From UBA5399 sp964592125 (GTDB taxonomy: Bacteria; Bacillota; Clostridia; Christensenellales; Christensenellaceae), in assembly GCA_964592125.1 (NCBI GenBank), contig CAZQBV010000013.1:1-40590 (forward strand): 40,590 bases of DNA, read 5' to 3'. Made by a program: the position numbers and the translations under genes. A model generated the notes under the pieces. It was not told the DNA's origin. It saw only the letters and a program-made list of their open reading frames with translations, and did not search any database. This document shows, piece after piece, positions 17,529-25,369 of this stretch (position 1 is its first letter; each line of letters starts with the position of its first letter).

Positions 17529-18233
17529 CTACCACTCTATGCTATCTACAGATGCGGGGTTGGCATTGGTTCGCACATCTGCAACCCCACCATTTTTGAT
17601 CTTTATAATGCGATCTGCCATTTGCGTAATAGCAGAGTTGTGCGTAATCACTATCACCGTCATATTGGAGCTGCGATTGGTGTTTTGCAGCAAGTGCAAT
17701 ATAGATTTTCCCGTTTCATCATCCAATGCGCCAGTGGGCTCATCGCACAATAGCAGCTTTGGGTTTTTCGCCAGTGCCCGCGCAATGGCCACGCGCTGCT
17801 GCTCTCCACCGGAAAGCTGGGAGGGAAAGTTGTTCATGCGATGGGACAGCCCCACTTCCTGCATTACCGTTTCTGCATCCAGCGGATTGCGGCATATTTG
17901 GGAAGCCAGCTCCACATTTTCCAGCGCGGTTAGGTTTTGTATTAAATTGTAGAACTGGAATACAAATCCCACATCGTAACGGCGGTAGGTGGTAAGCTGC
18001 TTCTGGTTCATTGCGGAAACCTCTGTGCCGTCCATTAGTATGTGCCCGCTGCTGGCGCTATCCATGCCGCCCAGCATATTCAGTATGGTGGTTTTTCCCG
18101 CGCCCGAAGGCCCCACAATTACGCAAAATTCCCCTTCATTTATCGTAAAGGTTACATTGTCCACTGCGTTTATGGTCACTTCGCCCATTTTGTACGTTTT
18201 GCTTACATCCGTAAATTCTATAAATCCTGCCAT
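17529..18233 (-). CDS. MacB/LolD-type ABC transporter ATP-binding protein
   Basis: 234 residues, the normal length for the subfamily. Walker A is GPSGAGKTT (about 39-47), the Q-loop is in FVFQFYNLI, the signature is LSGGEQQRVAIARAL, Walker B is LLLCDEPTGALD and the H-loop is VITHN. DEPTGALD is characteristic of the ATPases that drive FtsX-fold permeases. GAGGAAA precedes the ATG by about 9 bases. It is the first gene of a two-gene operon with the 1129-residue permease downstream. Confidence 0.95.
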   Translation of the reverse strand: MAGFIEFTDVSKTYKMGEVTINAVDNVTFTINEGEFCVIVGPSGAGKTTILNMLGGMDSASSGHILMDGTEVSAMNQKQLTTYRRYDVGFVFQFYNLIQNLTALENVELASQICRNPLDAETVMQEVGLSHRMNNFPSQLSGGEQQRVAIARALAKNPKLLLCDEPTGALDDETGKSILHLLQNTNRSSNMTVIVITHNSAITQMADRIIKIKNGGVADVRTNANPASVDSIEW

Positions 18234-18364
18234 ATTTGCATTTCCTCTTTTTTCTATCGCTATTCAGTATCATACCACTCTATGCAGCAGATAGAAATAT
18301 CTTTTCACACCTTGTTTACACTGTCAAACTGATTTTGGATACAGAACAGTACGAAAACAACAAG

Positions 18365-18400
18365 GCCTTCCACACAAAACGAAGCTGGAAGGCGCTTTTT
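18365..18400. terminator. Probable terminator below the acyl carrier protein gene
   Basis: GCCTTCCA (18365-18372) pairs with TGGAAGGC (18386-18393). The U-run is best on the plus strand (TTTTT at 18396-18400). On the minus strand, the strand of the neighbouring ACP gene, only CTTGTTGTTTTC follows, so termination there may be partial. Confidence 0.5.
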
Positions 18401-18428
18401 CACGAAAACTATTCTGTTTCTAAACAAA

Positions 18429-18683
18429 TTATGCCTGTACCACCATGCCTGTTGCGTTTTTTTGCTCTATATAGTTTACCACATCGCTTACGGTGCTAAA
18501 TAACCGCAAGTCCCTATCCGGTATTTCTATAGAAAATTCATCCTCAAACGCAATAACCATATCCATCAAGCCGAAGGAATCCAAATCCAAATCTGTTACC
18601 AAATGCTTGTCCAGCGTAATCTCTTCCGGGTCGTGCGGGCATACCATTGCCAAAAGCTGCTGTACTTTACTCAAATCTACCAT
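18429..18683 (-). CDS. Orphan acyl carrier protein
   Basis: 84 residues, acidic, four-helix carrier-protein pattern. The attachment motif is DLDSFGLMD near residues 33-41: the Ser that would carry 4'-phosphopantetheine is present, but the usual DSL is DSF. The tail (VVNYIEQKNA) matches ACP helix IV. No fatty-acid or polyketide genes are nearby, so it is not the housekeeping FAS-cluster copy. DSF-type carriers often serve specialised acyl or aminoacyl transfer (general knowledge, not shown here). The ribosome binding site is AGGGGG. It has its own promoter at 18757-18785. Confidence 0.88.
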   Translation of the reverse strand: MVDLSKVQQLLAMVCPHDPEEITLDKHLVTDLDLDSFGLMDMVIAFEDEFSIEIPDRDLRLFSTVSDVVNYIEQKNATGMVVQA

Positions 18684-18756
18684 TTCTTTTCCCCCTAGTG
18701 CGCATTGCGAATCATTTTATAAATACGTACCTTACTGTCCACATAAATTCAATTGG

Positions 18757-18785
18757 ATTATACTTGTTTTCGTACAAAAAATCAA
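18757..18785 (-). promoter_or_regulatory. Predicted sigma-A promoter of the acyl carrier protein gene, with upstream motif
   Basis: On the minus strand, TTGATT (18780-18785), a 17-base spacer and TATAAT (18757-18762). About 20 bases further upstream lies TATCATACGACTAT (18806-18819), shared with the region upstream of the 418-4827 surface protein. Confidence 0.6.
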
Positions 18786-18972
18786 TGCCGACTGTAGTTC
18801 TTTCTTATCATACGACTATCTGCGGGCAGAAGCAACCACCACTTACAGAAAATATACCACCACTTGTATTGCAGTGCCTATGCAAATGCTTTGCTTTTTT
18901 ATGAATTCTATTTTATAATTTACATATATAACCTTTTCCCTCCATTCTCTTTTAAAAAAGCGAGGTAACCAA

Positions 18973-19527
18973 ATGAATTCCATTTTGTGTTTATTTCTTG
19001 TTTCACTATCATTGTTGGCAAATTTTTTTCCGTTTACTGTGAATCGTTCCACTCAAACTGTATATCCCTCCGCTCTTTTATCTACGTCTGTTTCCACATC
19101 ATCTAGCCCCTTGCCATCTAATGAAGCCAAATTTGAAATTGTGTTTTCCAACGCACCCAAGGCATTTGAAATGGATAAGCGATATGGGCAGCCTATGGAA
19201 TTTCTTAGTTCCTCTCTCAATTTTTTAACCGAAGATGCAGCAAGCAACGAGAAAAGCTATACCGAAGAAAGCCACAATGTGATTCCGAATTTTGATATTT
19301 ATACTTTTGAAGATTCCAGCGGAACCTTTCAGCATAGGGCTTATGGTGCAAAGCACGAAGTTTTCACCCGCAAAAATGCGGATGGCAGCACCACCGAATT
19401 CATTGCTCGCAAACCGGAGCCGGGCAGCGAAGGCATGTATGCTGTGAAAGTTGATTTAGGCCAAGATGCCGTAACAGTTGTTGCTACAGGCACCCAGCCC
19501 ATTCCTATTGAGAAAGAAAATTTTTAA
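18973..19527 (+). CDS. Small exported protein of unknown function
   Basis: 184 residues. A hydrophobic N-terminus (about 1-22, ILCLFLVSLSLLANFFPF) lacks the usual Lys/Arg n-region but should act as a signal peptide or N-terminal anchor. A Ser/Thr-rich spacer (about 26-48) follows, then a mixed alpha/beta domain to the end. I do not recognise a family, and no catalytic motif or lipobox stands out. GAGGT lies 8 bases before the ATG. Its 3' end converges on the ABC-F gene, only 13 bases apart, with no terminator visible between them. Confidence 0.65.
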   Translation: MNSILCLFLVSLSLLANFFPFTVNRSTQTVYPSALLSTSVSTSSSPLPSNEAKFEIVFSNAPKAFEMDKRYGQPMEFLSSSLNFLTEDAASNEKSYTEESHNVIPNFDIYTFEDSSGTFQHRAYGAKHEVFTRKNADGSTTEFIARKPEPGSEGMYAVKVDLGQDAVTVVATGTQPIPIEKENF

Positions 19528-19540
19528 TCTTCTCTCCCCT

Positions 19541-21016
19541 TTACATCCGTACCACACGGGTGGCAAGTTCCTGCACAAAGGCAATATCGTGCTCCACAAA
19601 CAACATACTGGGCAGGGAGCGCGCTATGGCCTGCTCTATTTGCACGCGGGACAATACATCTATAAAGTTTAGCGGCTCGTCCCAAATGTATAAATGCGCC
19701 TGCTGGCAAAGGCTGCGTGCCAGCAACACCTTTTTCCGTTGCCCCTCGCTTAGCTCTGCCATGTCTTTTTCAAATTGCACTCTCTCGAAATTCAGCTTGC
19801 GCAGCATGGCTTTGAACAGGCTTTCGTCTATACCGCACTGCTGTGCGTATTGCCCCAGCCCGCCCCGCAAAAAGGAAGTGTTTTGCGGCACATACGAAAC
19901 CACCAGCCTGCTGCTCAAGCGCACTTCGCCCGTGTGCGGTACATCCAGCCCTGCAAACAGCTTCAATACAGAGGTTTTTCCGCAGCCATTTTTACCTGTC
20001 AGTGCAATGCGTTCGCCCTGCCCAACACTTAGGTTCAGCCCCTGCACCACCACGCGCCCGCCATAGGCCACACCCAAGTTTTCCACCTGCGCCAGCCTGT
20101 CCGTATGGTAGCGCAATGGTTGAAAGAACAGTTCCTCCGCAGTTTCCACATTTTTCAGCAGACCCGCTTTGTCTTCCACCGCCTTTTGCCTGCGTGTTTC
20201 TGTGGTTTTACTGCGTTTCATCATTTTAGCAGCCTTGTGGCCTATGTTTCCCCTATCCGGCCGCAGCCCTGCCACGCGCTCTCCCCGTTTGCTTTTCTCC
20301 ACCTTATCCGACCAGTTTGCCGTGCGCTTTGCCGCCGCATCCAGACGATGAATGTCCTTTTTCAGCTTCTCATTTTGCATACGTTCAAAGCCGTCCTGCC
20401 TACTTCTATTCTCCTGCCAGGTGGAAAAATTGCCGCGTTGCACCTGTATATCCGCTTTGTTGATAGAAAGCACATGGTCTACACAGCCATCCAAAAACAA
20501 CCTATCGTGAGACACCAGTATAAAGCTCTTTTTGTTGTTTAGGTAGCGTGCCAGCAGTGCCCGCGCTGCCGTATCCAAATGGTTGGTAGGCTCGTCTATC
20601 AGCAGGAACTTATTGTTCTGCAAAAATAGCGCCACCAGCAACACTTTGGTTTTTTCCCCGCCAGAAAGCGTGCCAAATGGGCAATGCAGCACATCCTCCT
20701 CCACCTCCAGCAGCGCCATTTCTCGCTTTATTTGCCACAGCTCACTTCCGCATATTCCCTGCACTATCTCCAACGCAGTGTCCCATTCGTTCTGAACCGG
20801 AAAGGGGAAGTACTGAAACTGCACTGGGCTGCTAATGCTACCTTTGTAGGCATACTCCCCCATCAGCAGCTTTAAAAACGTGGTTTTTCCGCGTCCGTTT
20901 CGCCCAACAAACCCCAGTTTCCAGTTGGTATCCATCTGGAAGGAAACATTGTTGAAAATGGTATCGTAGCTGCCATCATAGTAAAAAGACAATTCTTTTA
21001 CATGTATCATTGCCAT
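19541..21016 (-). CDS. Lsa-like ABC-F ribosomal protection protein
   Basis: 491 residues from ATG 21016, which has AAAGGAG at proper spacing; an in-frame upstream codon at 21067 lies inside the leader hairpin. Two ABC domains without membrane segments: Walker A GRNGRGKTT and GKNGCGKTS, signatures LSGGEKTK and LSEGQRKK, Walker B FLLIDEPTNHLD and LYIWDEPLNFID. A basic interdomain linker (about 190-290, MKRSKTTETR) would reach the peptidyl-transferase centre. MDTNWKLGFVGRNGRGKTT and YIWDEPLNFIDV are hallmarks of the Lsa group, which protects ribosomes from lincosamides, streptogramin A and pleuromutilins. The leader carries an attenuator and a tiny ORF. The Lsa-group assignment rests on remembered motifs; drug specificity cannot be read from sequence. 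Confidence 0.9.
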   Translation of the reverse strand: MAMIHVKELSFYYDGSYDTIFNNVSFQMDTNWKLGFVGRNGRGKTTFLKLLMGEYAYKGSISSPVQFQYFPFPVQNEWDTALEIVQGICGSELWQIKREMALLEVEEDVLHCPFGTLSGGEKTKVLLVALFLQNNKFLLIDEPTNHLDTAARALLARYLNNKKSFILVSHDRLFLDGCVDHVLSINKADIQVQRGNFSTWQENRSRQDGFERMQNEKLKKDIHRLDAAAKRTANWSDKVEKSKRGERVAGLRPDRGNIGHKAAKMMKRSKTTETRRQKAVEDKAGLLKNVETAEELFFQPLRYHTDRLAQVENLGVAYGGRVVVQGLNLSVGQGERIALTGKNGCGKTSVLKLFAGLDVPHTGEVRLSSRLVVSYVPQNTSFLRGGLGQYAQQCGIDESLFKAMLRKLNFERVQFEKDMAELSEGQRKKVLLARSLCQQAHLYIWDEPLNFIDVLSRVQIEQAIARSLPSMLFVEHDIAFVQELATRVVRM

Positions 21017-21032
21017 AAAATATTTGCTCCTT

Positions 21033-21075
21033 TCAAAAACAAATAGAGATTGCAGCAAAATCCGCAATCTCTATT
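21033..21075 (-). terminator. Leader terminator (attenuator) upstream of the ABC-F gene
   Basis: On the minus strand, AATAGAGATTGC (21064-21075) pairs perfectly with GCAATCTCTATT (21042-21053) around a 10-base loop. TGTTTTTG follows directly, and the ribosome binding site AAAGGAG begins a few bases later. It lies between the promoter (21258-21287) and the start codon, so it must be read through for the gene to be expressed. Confidence 0.8.
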
Positions 21076-21207
21076 GATAATAGGAATCGTATTTATCACA
21101 CCTAGGGCATGAAGAATTTATCTATAAAAAAACACGCAAAACTTTCCTGCAAATTGCCGCCACCGCAAGCAAAGCCCGCCTGCACTCCACGGCTATCAAA
21201 TTGTACT

Positions 21208-21228
21208 TTAGCAAGAAAATTTACGCAT
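21208..21228 (-). CDS. Six-codon leader ORF of the ABC-F gene
   Basis: ATGCGTAAATTTTCTTGC then TAA encodes MRKFSC. It has GGGAG in proper position (CGGGAGAGGCCA before the ATG). It starts about 23 bases after the predicted transcription start and about 130 bases before the attenuator stem. Short leader ORFs upstream of attenuators are known for ABC-F resistance genes in Bacillota such as vmlR and lmo0919, where ribosome stalling by the drug permits read-through. Here the role is inferred from position only. Confidence 0.6.
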   Translation of the reverse strand: MRKFSC

Positions 21229-21257
21229 TGGCCTCTCCCGTCTATTTTAGTGACTGA

Positions 21258-21287
21258 ATTATAGCACAGTGCCATTGTTACGGTCAA
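21258..21287 (-). promoter_or_regulatory. Predicted sigma-A promoter of the ABC-F leader
   Basis: On the minus strand, TTGACC (21282-21287), an 18-base spacer and a perfect TATAAT (21258-21263). The transcript would start near 21251, giving a leader of about 235 bases before the ABC-F start codon. Confidence 0.7.
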
Positions 21288-21347
21288 GGGCAGTAGCGCC
21301 AGTTTGCGGCACACTTGTTTATCCCCATCACCCAACGTTTATTGTAG

Positions 21348-21364
21348 TATTACTTCGTGTAATA
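21348..21364. promoter_or_regulatory. Inverted repeat upstream of the pirin gene
   Basis: TATTAC-TTCGT-GTAATA is a perfect 6-bp dyad with a 5-base centre, 67 bases before the pirin start. It could be an operator. I do not see a convincing -35/-10 pair for the pirin gene around it. Confidence 0.3.
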
Positions 21365-21430
21365 TGACTTTATCAGCAGAATACAACGAGCCATACTCAT
21401 TGTGGTATATACCTGTACAGGAGGGGCACT

Positions 21431-22282
21431 ATGGATGCATATAGAAGTGTAAAGCAAGAGGTAACGGGCATGTCCACACAGGACGGCGCGGGCGTAAAAC
21501 TGAGACGGGTGCTAAGCCACAACACAGTAGAGGATTTCGACCCATTTTTGATGCTGGATGCTTTCGACTCTACCGACCCAAACGACTATGTAAAAGGCTT
21601 TCCCTGGCACCCGCACAGGGGCATAGAAACTGTAACCTACCTCATTCATGGAGAAATTGAACACAGCGACAGCTTGGGCAACAAAGGCCACATTGGCGAT
21701 GGAGACTGCCAATGGATGACAGCGGGCAGCGGCATTATCCATCAGGAAATTCCACAGGCTAGCCCGCATATGCTAGGCGCACAGCTGTGGGTAAACCTGC
21801 CAGCCAGCAAAAAAATGACAGATCCCGCTTATGGCAACATTTGCGCAGAGGATATCCCTATTGTAGAAGAAACAGGCGCACAAATAAAAATAGTGGCCGG
21901 GCATTACAAAAGCAATCATGGTGCATTTCAGGGCAAACATGTGCCGGTAACCTATTTGGATGTACGGCTGTATGCAAACAAAATGTGGGAGTTTTCCACA
22001 AATGCAAAGGAAACCCTGTTTGTTTACATATACAAGGGTGCCGCCGCATTTGAAGAGGATGAACAAACAGAATATAAACGACGGCGGGCACTGCTGTTTA
22101 CCAAGGGGGAAAAGCTGCATGTGAAGGCCGGCGAAAAGGGCGTGCGCTTCCTGCTGATGATGGCGCCCCCGCTAAAGGAAAGTGTTGCATGGAGAGGCCC
22201 CATAGTAATGAACACACGCGAAGAACTAAACGAAGCCTTTCGCGATCTGGACGACAACAACTTTATTAGGCGTAAATCCTAA
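21431..22282 (+). CDS. Pirin family protein
   Basis: 283 residues, bicupin. Metal ligands fit the pirin pattern: His60 and His62 in WHPHRGIETVTY, His104 and Glu106 in GIIHQEIP. TAGSGIIHQE and AQLWVNLPASKK are family signatures. The C-terminal cupin ends in PLKESVAWRGPIVMN. Pirins are cytoplasmic iron-binding proteins; some show quercetinase activity and others act as regulators, and the sequence does not choose between them. GGAGGGG precedes the ATG. It is monocistronic and converges on the lipoprotein gene, with two terminator-like stems between them. Confidence 0.93.
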   Translation: MDAYRSVKQEVTGMSTQDGAGVKLRRVLSHNTVEDFDPFLMLDAFDSTDPNDYVKGFPWHPHRGIETVTYLIHGEIEHSDSLGNKGHIGDGDCQWMTAGSGIIHQEIPQASPHMLGAQLWVNLPASKKMTDPAYGNICAEDIPIVEETGAQIKIVAGHYKSNHGAFQGKHVPVTYLDVRLYANKMWEFSTNAKETLFVYIYKGAAAFEEDEQTEYKRRRALLFTKGEKLHVKAGEKGVRFLLMMAPPLKESVAWRGPIVMNTREELNEAFRDLDDNNFIRRKS

Positions 22283-22287
22283 TACCA

Positions 22288-22328
22288 AACACAATAGAAA
22301 GAAATACCTCTTTTCCTATTAGTGTTTT
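22288..22328 (+). terminator. Probable terminator after the pirin gene
   Basis: AACACAATAGAAAG pairs imperfectly with CTTTTCCTATTAGTGTT and is followed by TTTT. It begins a few bases after the pirin stop codon. Confidence 0.5.
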
Positions 22329-22363
22329 CAATGAGTGAATAGTATAAAGTGGTAAAAAACCGG

Positions 22364-22404
22364 AAGGGGCTGCCTTAGACAATATCTGAGTTAGCTCCTT
22401 TTTA
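22364..22404. terminator. Second stem-loop between the convergent pirin and lipoprotein genes
   Basis: AAGGGGCT (22364-22371) pairs with AGCTCCTT (22393-22400) with one mismatch. T-runs flank it on both strands (TTTTT at 22399-22403 on plus, and the complement of the A-run at 22354-22359 on minus). It could end transcripts from both sides. Confidence 0.5.
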
Positions 22405-22427
22405 ACGATTCGTTTTTAGGTTGAACC

Positions 22428-23093
22428 TTATTGTTCGTGTAGCCCATACTTTTCTTCTAAATCAAGTAATTTATCCTCAAAGGCATCTCGCGGAAGATCA
22501 TATTTCTCGAAAATCTTCCTGTAGATGTTGTAGTGAGAATCTAATTTTTTCTCTGCTTCTACGGCTGAGTTCCATCCTTCGTAGTATTCGGCATGCTGTA
22601 TGATAGATGTATGCAACTTTCCATTATCAATTAGTAATGAAATCTCACTCAAGTTAATATATTCTTTTGAATATTTGTGCTTTTCAGCGTCCTCGGGATT
22701 CCAACTTAACAAAGTTTTAAAAATCCAAATAGAGTCCCCCATTTTCTCAAACTTGTTTGATTCCACATATTTATGTAGCTTTTCAATGATTTCAGTATAC
22801 CATTGTTCTTCCAGGACACTGCCGTAAAGCGTAATTAAAAAAATAGGGACTTCGCCGGTTTCGTAACTGGTACCTGCCTGCACTCTATATATATGATCTT
22901 CCCCAAAAGCCTGAGTAAGGGAATCAACAAGTATACCTTTGTCAATATCATCATTTTCCCCATTCAGTTCATTTTGAACATCGGCATCCTTCCATAGTTC
23001 ATATGCTGTTGGCAACCTCGACTGGTTACATGCAGTAACAAAAATAAAACACAATAAAACTACAGATAGAACAAATAAAATTGCTTTTTTCAT
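22428..23093 (-). CDS. Lipoprotein of unknown function
   Basis: 221 residues from ATG 23093, chosen because AAGGA lies 7 bases upstream and the lipoprotein signal follows at once: MKKAILFV, a hydrophobic core and the lipobox FVTAC with the lipidated Cys near residue 22. A longer in-frame reading begins upstream at 23150 but would place the signal internally. The mature part is acidic, mostly helical and rich in Glu, Lys and Tyr (EKLHKYVESNKFEKMG, EEKYGL). I recognise no family. It is the last gene of the minus-strand series that includes the metallohydrolase and alarmone synthetase, 66 bases after the former. Confidence 0.75.
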   Translation of the reverse strand: MKKAILFVLSVVLLCFIFVTACNQSRLPTAYELWKDADVQNELNGENDDIDKGILVDSLTQAFGEDHIYRVQAGTSYETGEVPIFLITLYGSVLEEQWYTEIIEKLHKYVESNKFEKMGDSIWIFKTLLSWNPEDAEKHKYSKEYINLSEISLLIDNGKLHTSIIQHAEYYEGWNSAVEAEKKLDSHYNIYRKIFEKYDLPRDAFEDKLLDLEEKYGLHEQ

Positions 23094-23159
23094 AAGGTTT
23101 CCTTTTCCGGTTTTTCTTCTAGCACAGCAATCTGTACTGTTTTCACACAAAACGCAACA

Positions 23160-23885
23160 CTACACCCTCAGTGCCAGCCCTTCCCCACGCTTCATTGGCT
23201 GCATCAGTCGCCCCGCATAGGGCTGGCACAAAGGGGACGAAAACGCCTCCGCCACTTTGCTCGCTTTGTTCCAAAAGTGCATGGGTATGGCGTGCGACAC
23301 CTTCGCCGTGTGCATCAAATAGTCCAGCCCCCGCAGCATGTCTTGCCCCAGCCGTGGATCCACCGGCACAAACGCCACGTCTATTTGCACACCTTGTAAC
23401 AAATCTATTTCCCGTGCGTAATCCTGCCCCATCGCCTCATTCCACTCCTTGGGCTCCCCCTGCCAGTGCCACCAGTTTAGATCGCCCGCGTGGTAAATGG
23501 CGCATCCATCCACAGTTACCAAAAACGCCACGCCCTCGTCGGTAGATTTGTAGGTGCGAATGTGAATGCCACCTATGGCATATTCCCGGTTGGGCTGTAC
23601 ATAGTGTACATCTTCTTGCACCGCCACATCCGAAGAAATGATATAGTGCAGGTTTGCAATTTCCTTGCGCCAGTTAAAAATTGCGGGGGTATAGTGGTCG
23701 GCATGGCGATGGGACACGAAGACATACACCTCTTTGTCCCGCAGCAACTGTGGGTTTATCACGCCCCCGGAAAGGCCGCTTTTTCCACGCGCAGGCGCGT
23801 TGTTGCTGTAGTCGAATATCAGGCAACGCCCGCCCAGTTCCACCAAAAAGCCGCTGTGATCCAAAAACGTAATTTGCATATCCAT
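23160..23885 (-). CDS. UlaG-like metallo-beta-lactamase-fold hydrolase
   Basis: 241 residues, cytoplasmic. The metal motif is SHRHADH (about 58-64), with the second ligand in YHAGDLNWWHW. A later His is in IPMHFWNKASK. The start ITFLDHSGFLVEL is typical of UlaG/YtnP-like members of the metallo-beta-lactamase fold. The family includes lactonases, phosphodiesterases and tRNA-maturation relatives, so the substrate is not predictable. AGAGGTGG precedes the ATG. It follows the alarmone synthetase by 28 bases, so the two are probably co-transcribed. Confidence 0.88.
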   Translation of the reverse strand: MDMQITFLDHSGFLVELGGRCLIFDYSNNAPARGKSGLSGGVINPQLLRDKEVYVFVSHRHADHYTPAIFNWRKEIANLHYIISSDVAVQEDVHYVQPNREYAIGGIHIRTYKSTDEGVAFLVTVDGCAIYHAGDLNWWHWQGEPKEWNEAMGQDYAREIDLLQGVQIDVAFVPVDPRLGQDMLRGLDYLMHTAKVSHAIPMHFWNKASKVAEAFSSPLCQPYAGRLMQPMKRGEGLALRV

Positions 23886-23913
23886 TGCGCACCCACCTCT
23901 TGTTGCCTATTGT

Positions 23914-25278
23914 CTAATCAAAATTCACACAGTTGTTTAGGTACAGGAAGTAAATGGATTTTTCCTTATTCCAGTCCGGTTTATCCTTTACAATATTACC
24001 CACTGTTTTTTTCAGCGCACGCGCCAGCTCTTTGATACCGTTTGTATACAGCAGACCAATATCTGCATGTCGGCGGAATACATACCCCATTTCGTTTAGC
24101 AAATCCACACGTATTTTTTGTGCTATTTCCGCAGGGAAAACCTCCTCTAGGCGGTTCATGCCCGCATGCGCGGTTAGCCTGCCCTTATAATAGCGCAGAT
24201 AGGTTTCCAAACTGTCCACCTTTTTGCCGCGCTCCACCTCAAACAAAATAACAAAGTAAAGGTGCCAGTTGAAATCCACATTTATCAGCTTTTGTATGGT
24301 TACCCCAATGGTATCTATAAAGGGATCGCCTGTGTCCAGTTCCCGCTCCAGCGTAATGGGTTCGCGAAAGGAAATTTCATCCTTGGCCACATTGCCCGTA
24401 AGGAAAAAGGTTTCCATCATCACGCGGCCATAGTCTTCCATTTGCGCAGCGTTGTTCACCACAAAAATATATTCCACCATGCTATCGCAGGTTTCTTTAA
24501 ATTGCACAATAAAGCCCAGCTCATTTTTCATTTTGCGGGCAAAGGTATCGTGTATCAGCTTGCTTAGAATGCTCTCTATATTTTCCTTTCTATAGCTAAG
24601 ACGAGAATTATCTTCCCGCTTGTATCGCTTGTACAGCTTGTGCAGCTGGTGATCCACTAGGTTTAGGTTTTCTTTTATGGACATCATAGATTCTATGACA
24701 GGCTGCTCCACCATAAAGTAGCTGGGGTTTTTGTAAATAATTTTGTGCTCTATTTCGCCCCAAAACATATTTACCATAGATTTTATTTGCACTTCAAAGT
24801 TAATGCGTATGTCTTTGTCCCCATCCTTATCTTCAAAGCGCCCGTCCAATTTATAAATATCAAACCCGTTTTTTTGCTTTGTGGGCTGCTTGTCCGTCAG
24901 CTTTAGGCGCATTTTGGGGTAGTCCTCGTGGTAATAGTAAATTTGATCGTCTGTATTGCAGAACAGCTTTTCTATTAAAGAATACACATAAGTTTCGTCC
25001 TCTGTAAATTTGCACTCTATCCGCAATCCCACAATGTCCTGCACATTTGCCACAATTTCTTCCTTGCTGGTATGCAGACGATAGTAGCTGTTGCGTATCA
25101 GCTTTTCCTTCACGCTTTCCGCCTCTTTCACGCGGCAGGATATCGCCAGCGTAAATTCCGAATTTGCCACCACAATGGCTTCAAACATGTCCTTTAGCTG
25201 GGAAGCAAGATCCTTATATCTATATTGAATTCCCTGATAATACTCTACAACCTCATCTACATACTTAAAAATATCCAT
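23914..25278 (-). CDS. RelA/SpoT-domain alarmone ((p)ppGpp) synthetase with C-terminal extension
   Basis: 454 residues. The synthetase core lies in the first half: RVKEAESVKEKLIRN (49-63), DIVGLRIECKF (81-91), and the catalytic FEVQIKSMVNMFWGEIEHKI (161-180). The preserved Glu and Gln of EVQI and the EH pair fit an active pyrophosphokinase that transfers pyrophosphate from ATP to GTP or GDP. There is no HD hydrolase domain. Unlike the 210-residue small synthetases, it has about 270 further residues, helical and without a motif I know, probably regulatory. AGAAGGAG lies before the ATG. Upstream at 91 bases is the NAD synthetase-nicotinamidase fusion; downstream at 28 bases is the metallohydrolase. 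Confidence 0.88.
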   Translation of the reverse strand: MDIFKYVDEVVEYYQGIQYRYKDLASQLKDMFEAIVVANSEFTLAISCRVKEAESVKEKLIRNSYYRLHTSKEEIVANVQDIVGLRIECKFTEDETYVYSLIEKLFCNTDDQIYYYHEDYPKMRLKLTDKQPTKQKNGFDIYKLDGRFEDKDGDKDIRINFEVQIKSMVNMFWGEIEHKIIYKNPSYFMVEQPVIESMMSIKENLNLVDHQLHKLYKRYKREDNSRLSYRKENIESILSKLIHDTFARKMKNELGFIVQFKETCDSMVEYIFVVNNAAQMEDYGRVMMETFFLTGNVAKDEISFREPITLERELDTGDPFIDTIGVTIQKLINVDFNWHLYFVILFEVERGKKVDSLETYLRYYKGRLTAHAGMNRLEEVFPAEIAQKIRVDLLNEMGYVFRRHADIGLLYTNGIKELARALKKTVGNIVKDKPDWNKEKSIYFLYLNNCVNFD

Positions 25279-25369
25279 CTGTCGGCTCCTTCTAGTAAAT
25301 TGCTTATTCTGCTGTTTTATAGTACGGGCAGTATGCGGAAAGTCGTTTCATATGCCATTCCGCCAAAAT

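Noticed and set aside
21102..21335. 77-codon minus-strand ORF in the ABC-F leader
   Set aside because: It overlaps the promoter itself, has no ribosome binding site and would start upstream of the predicted transcription start.
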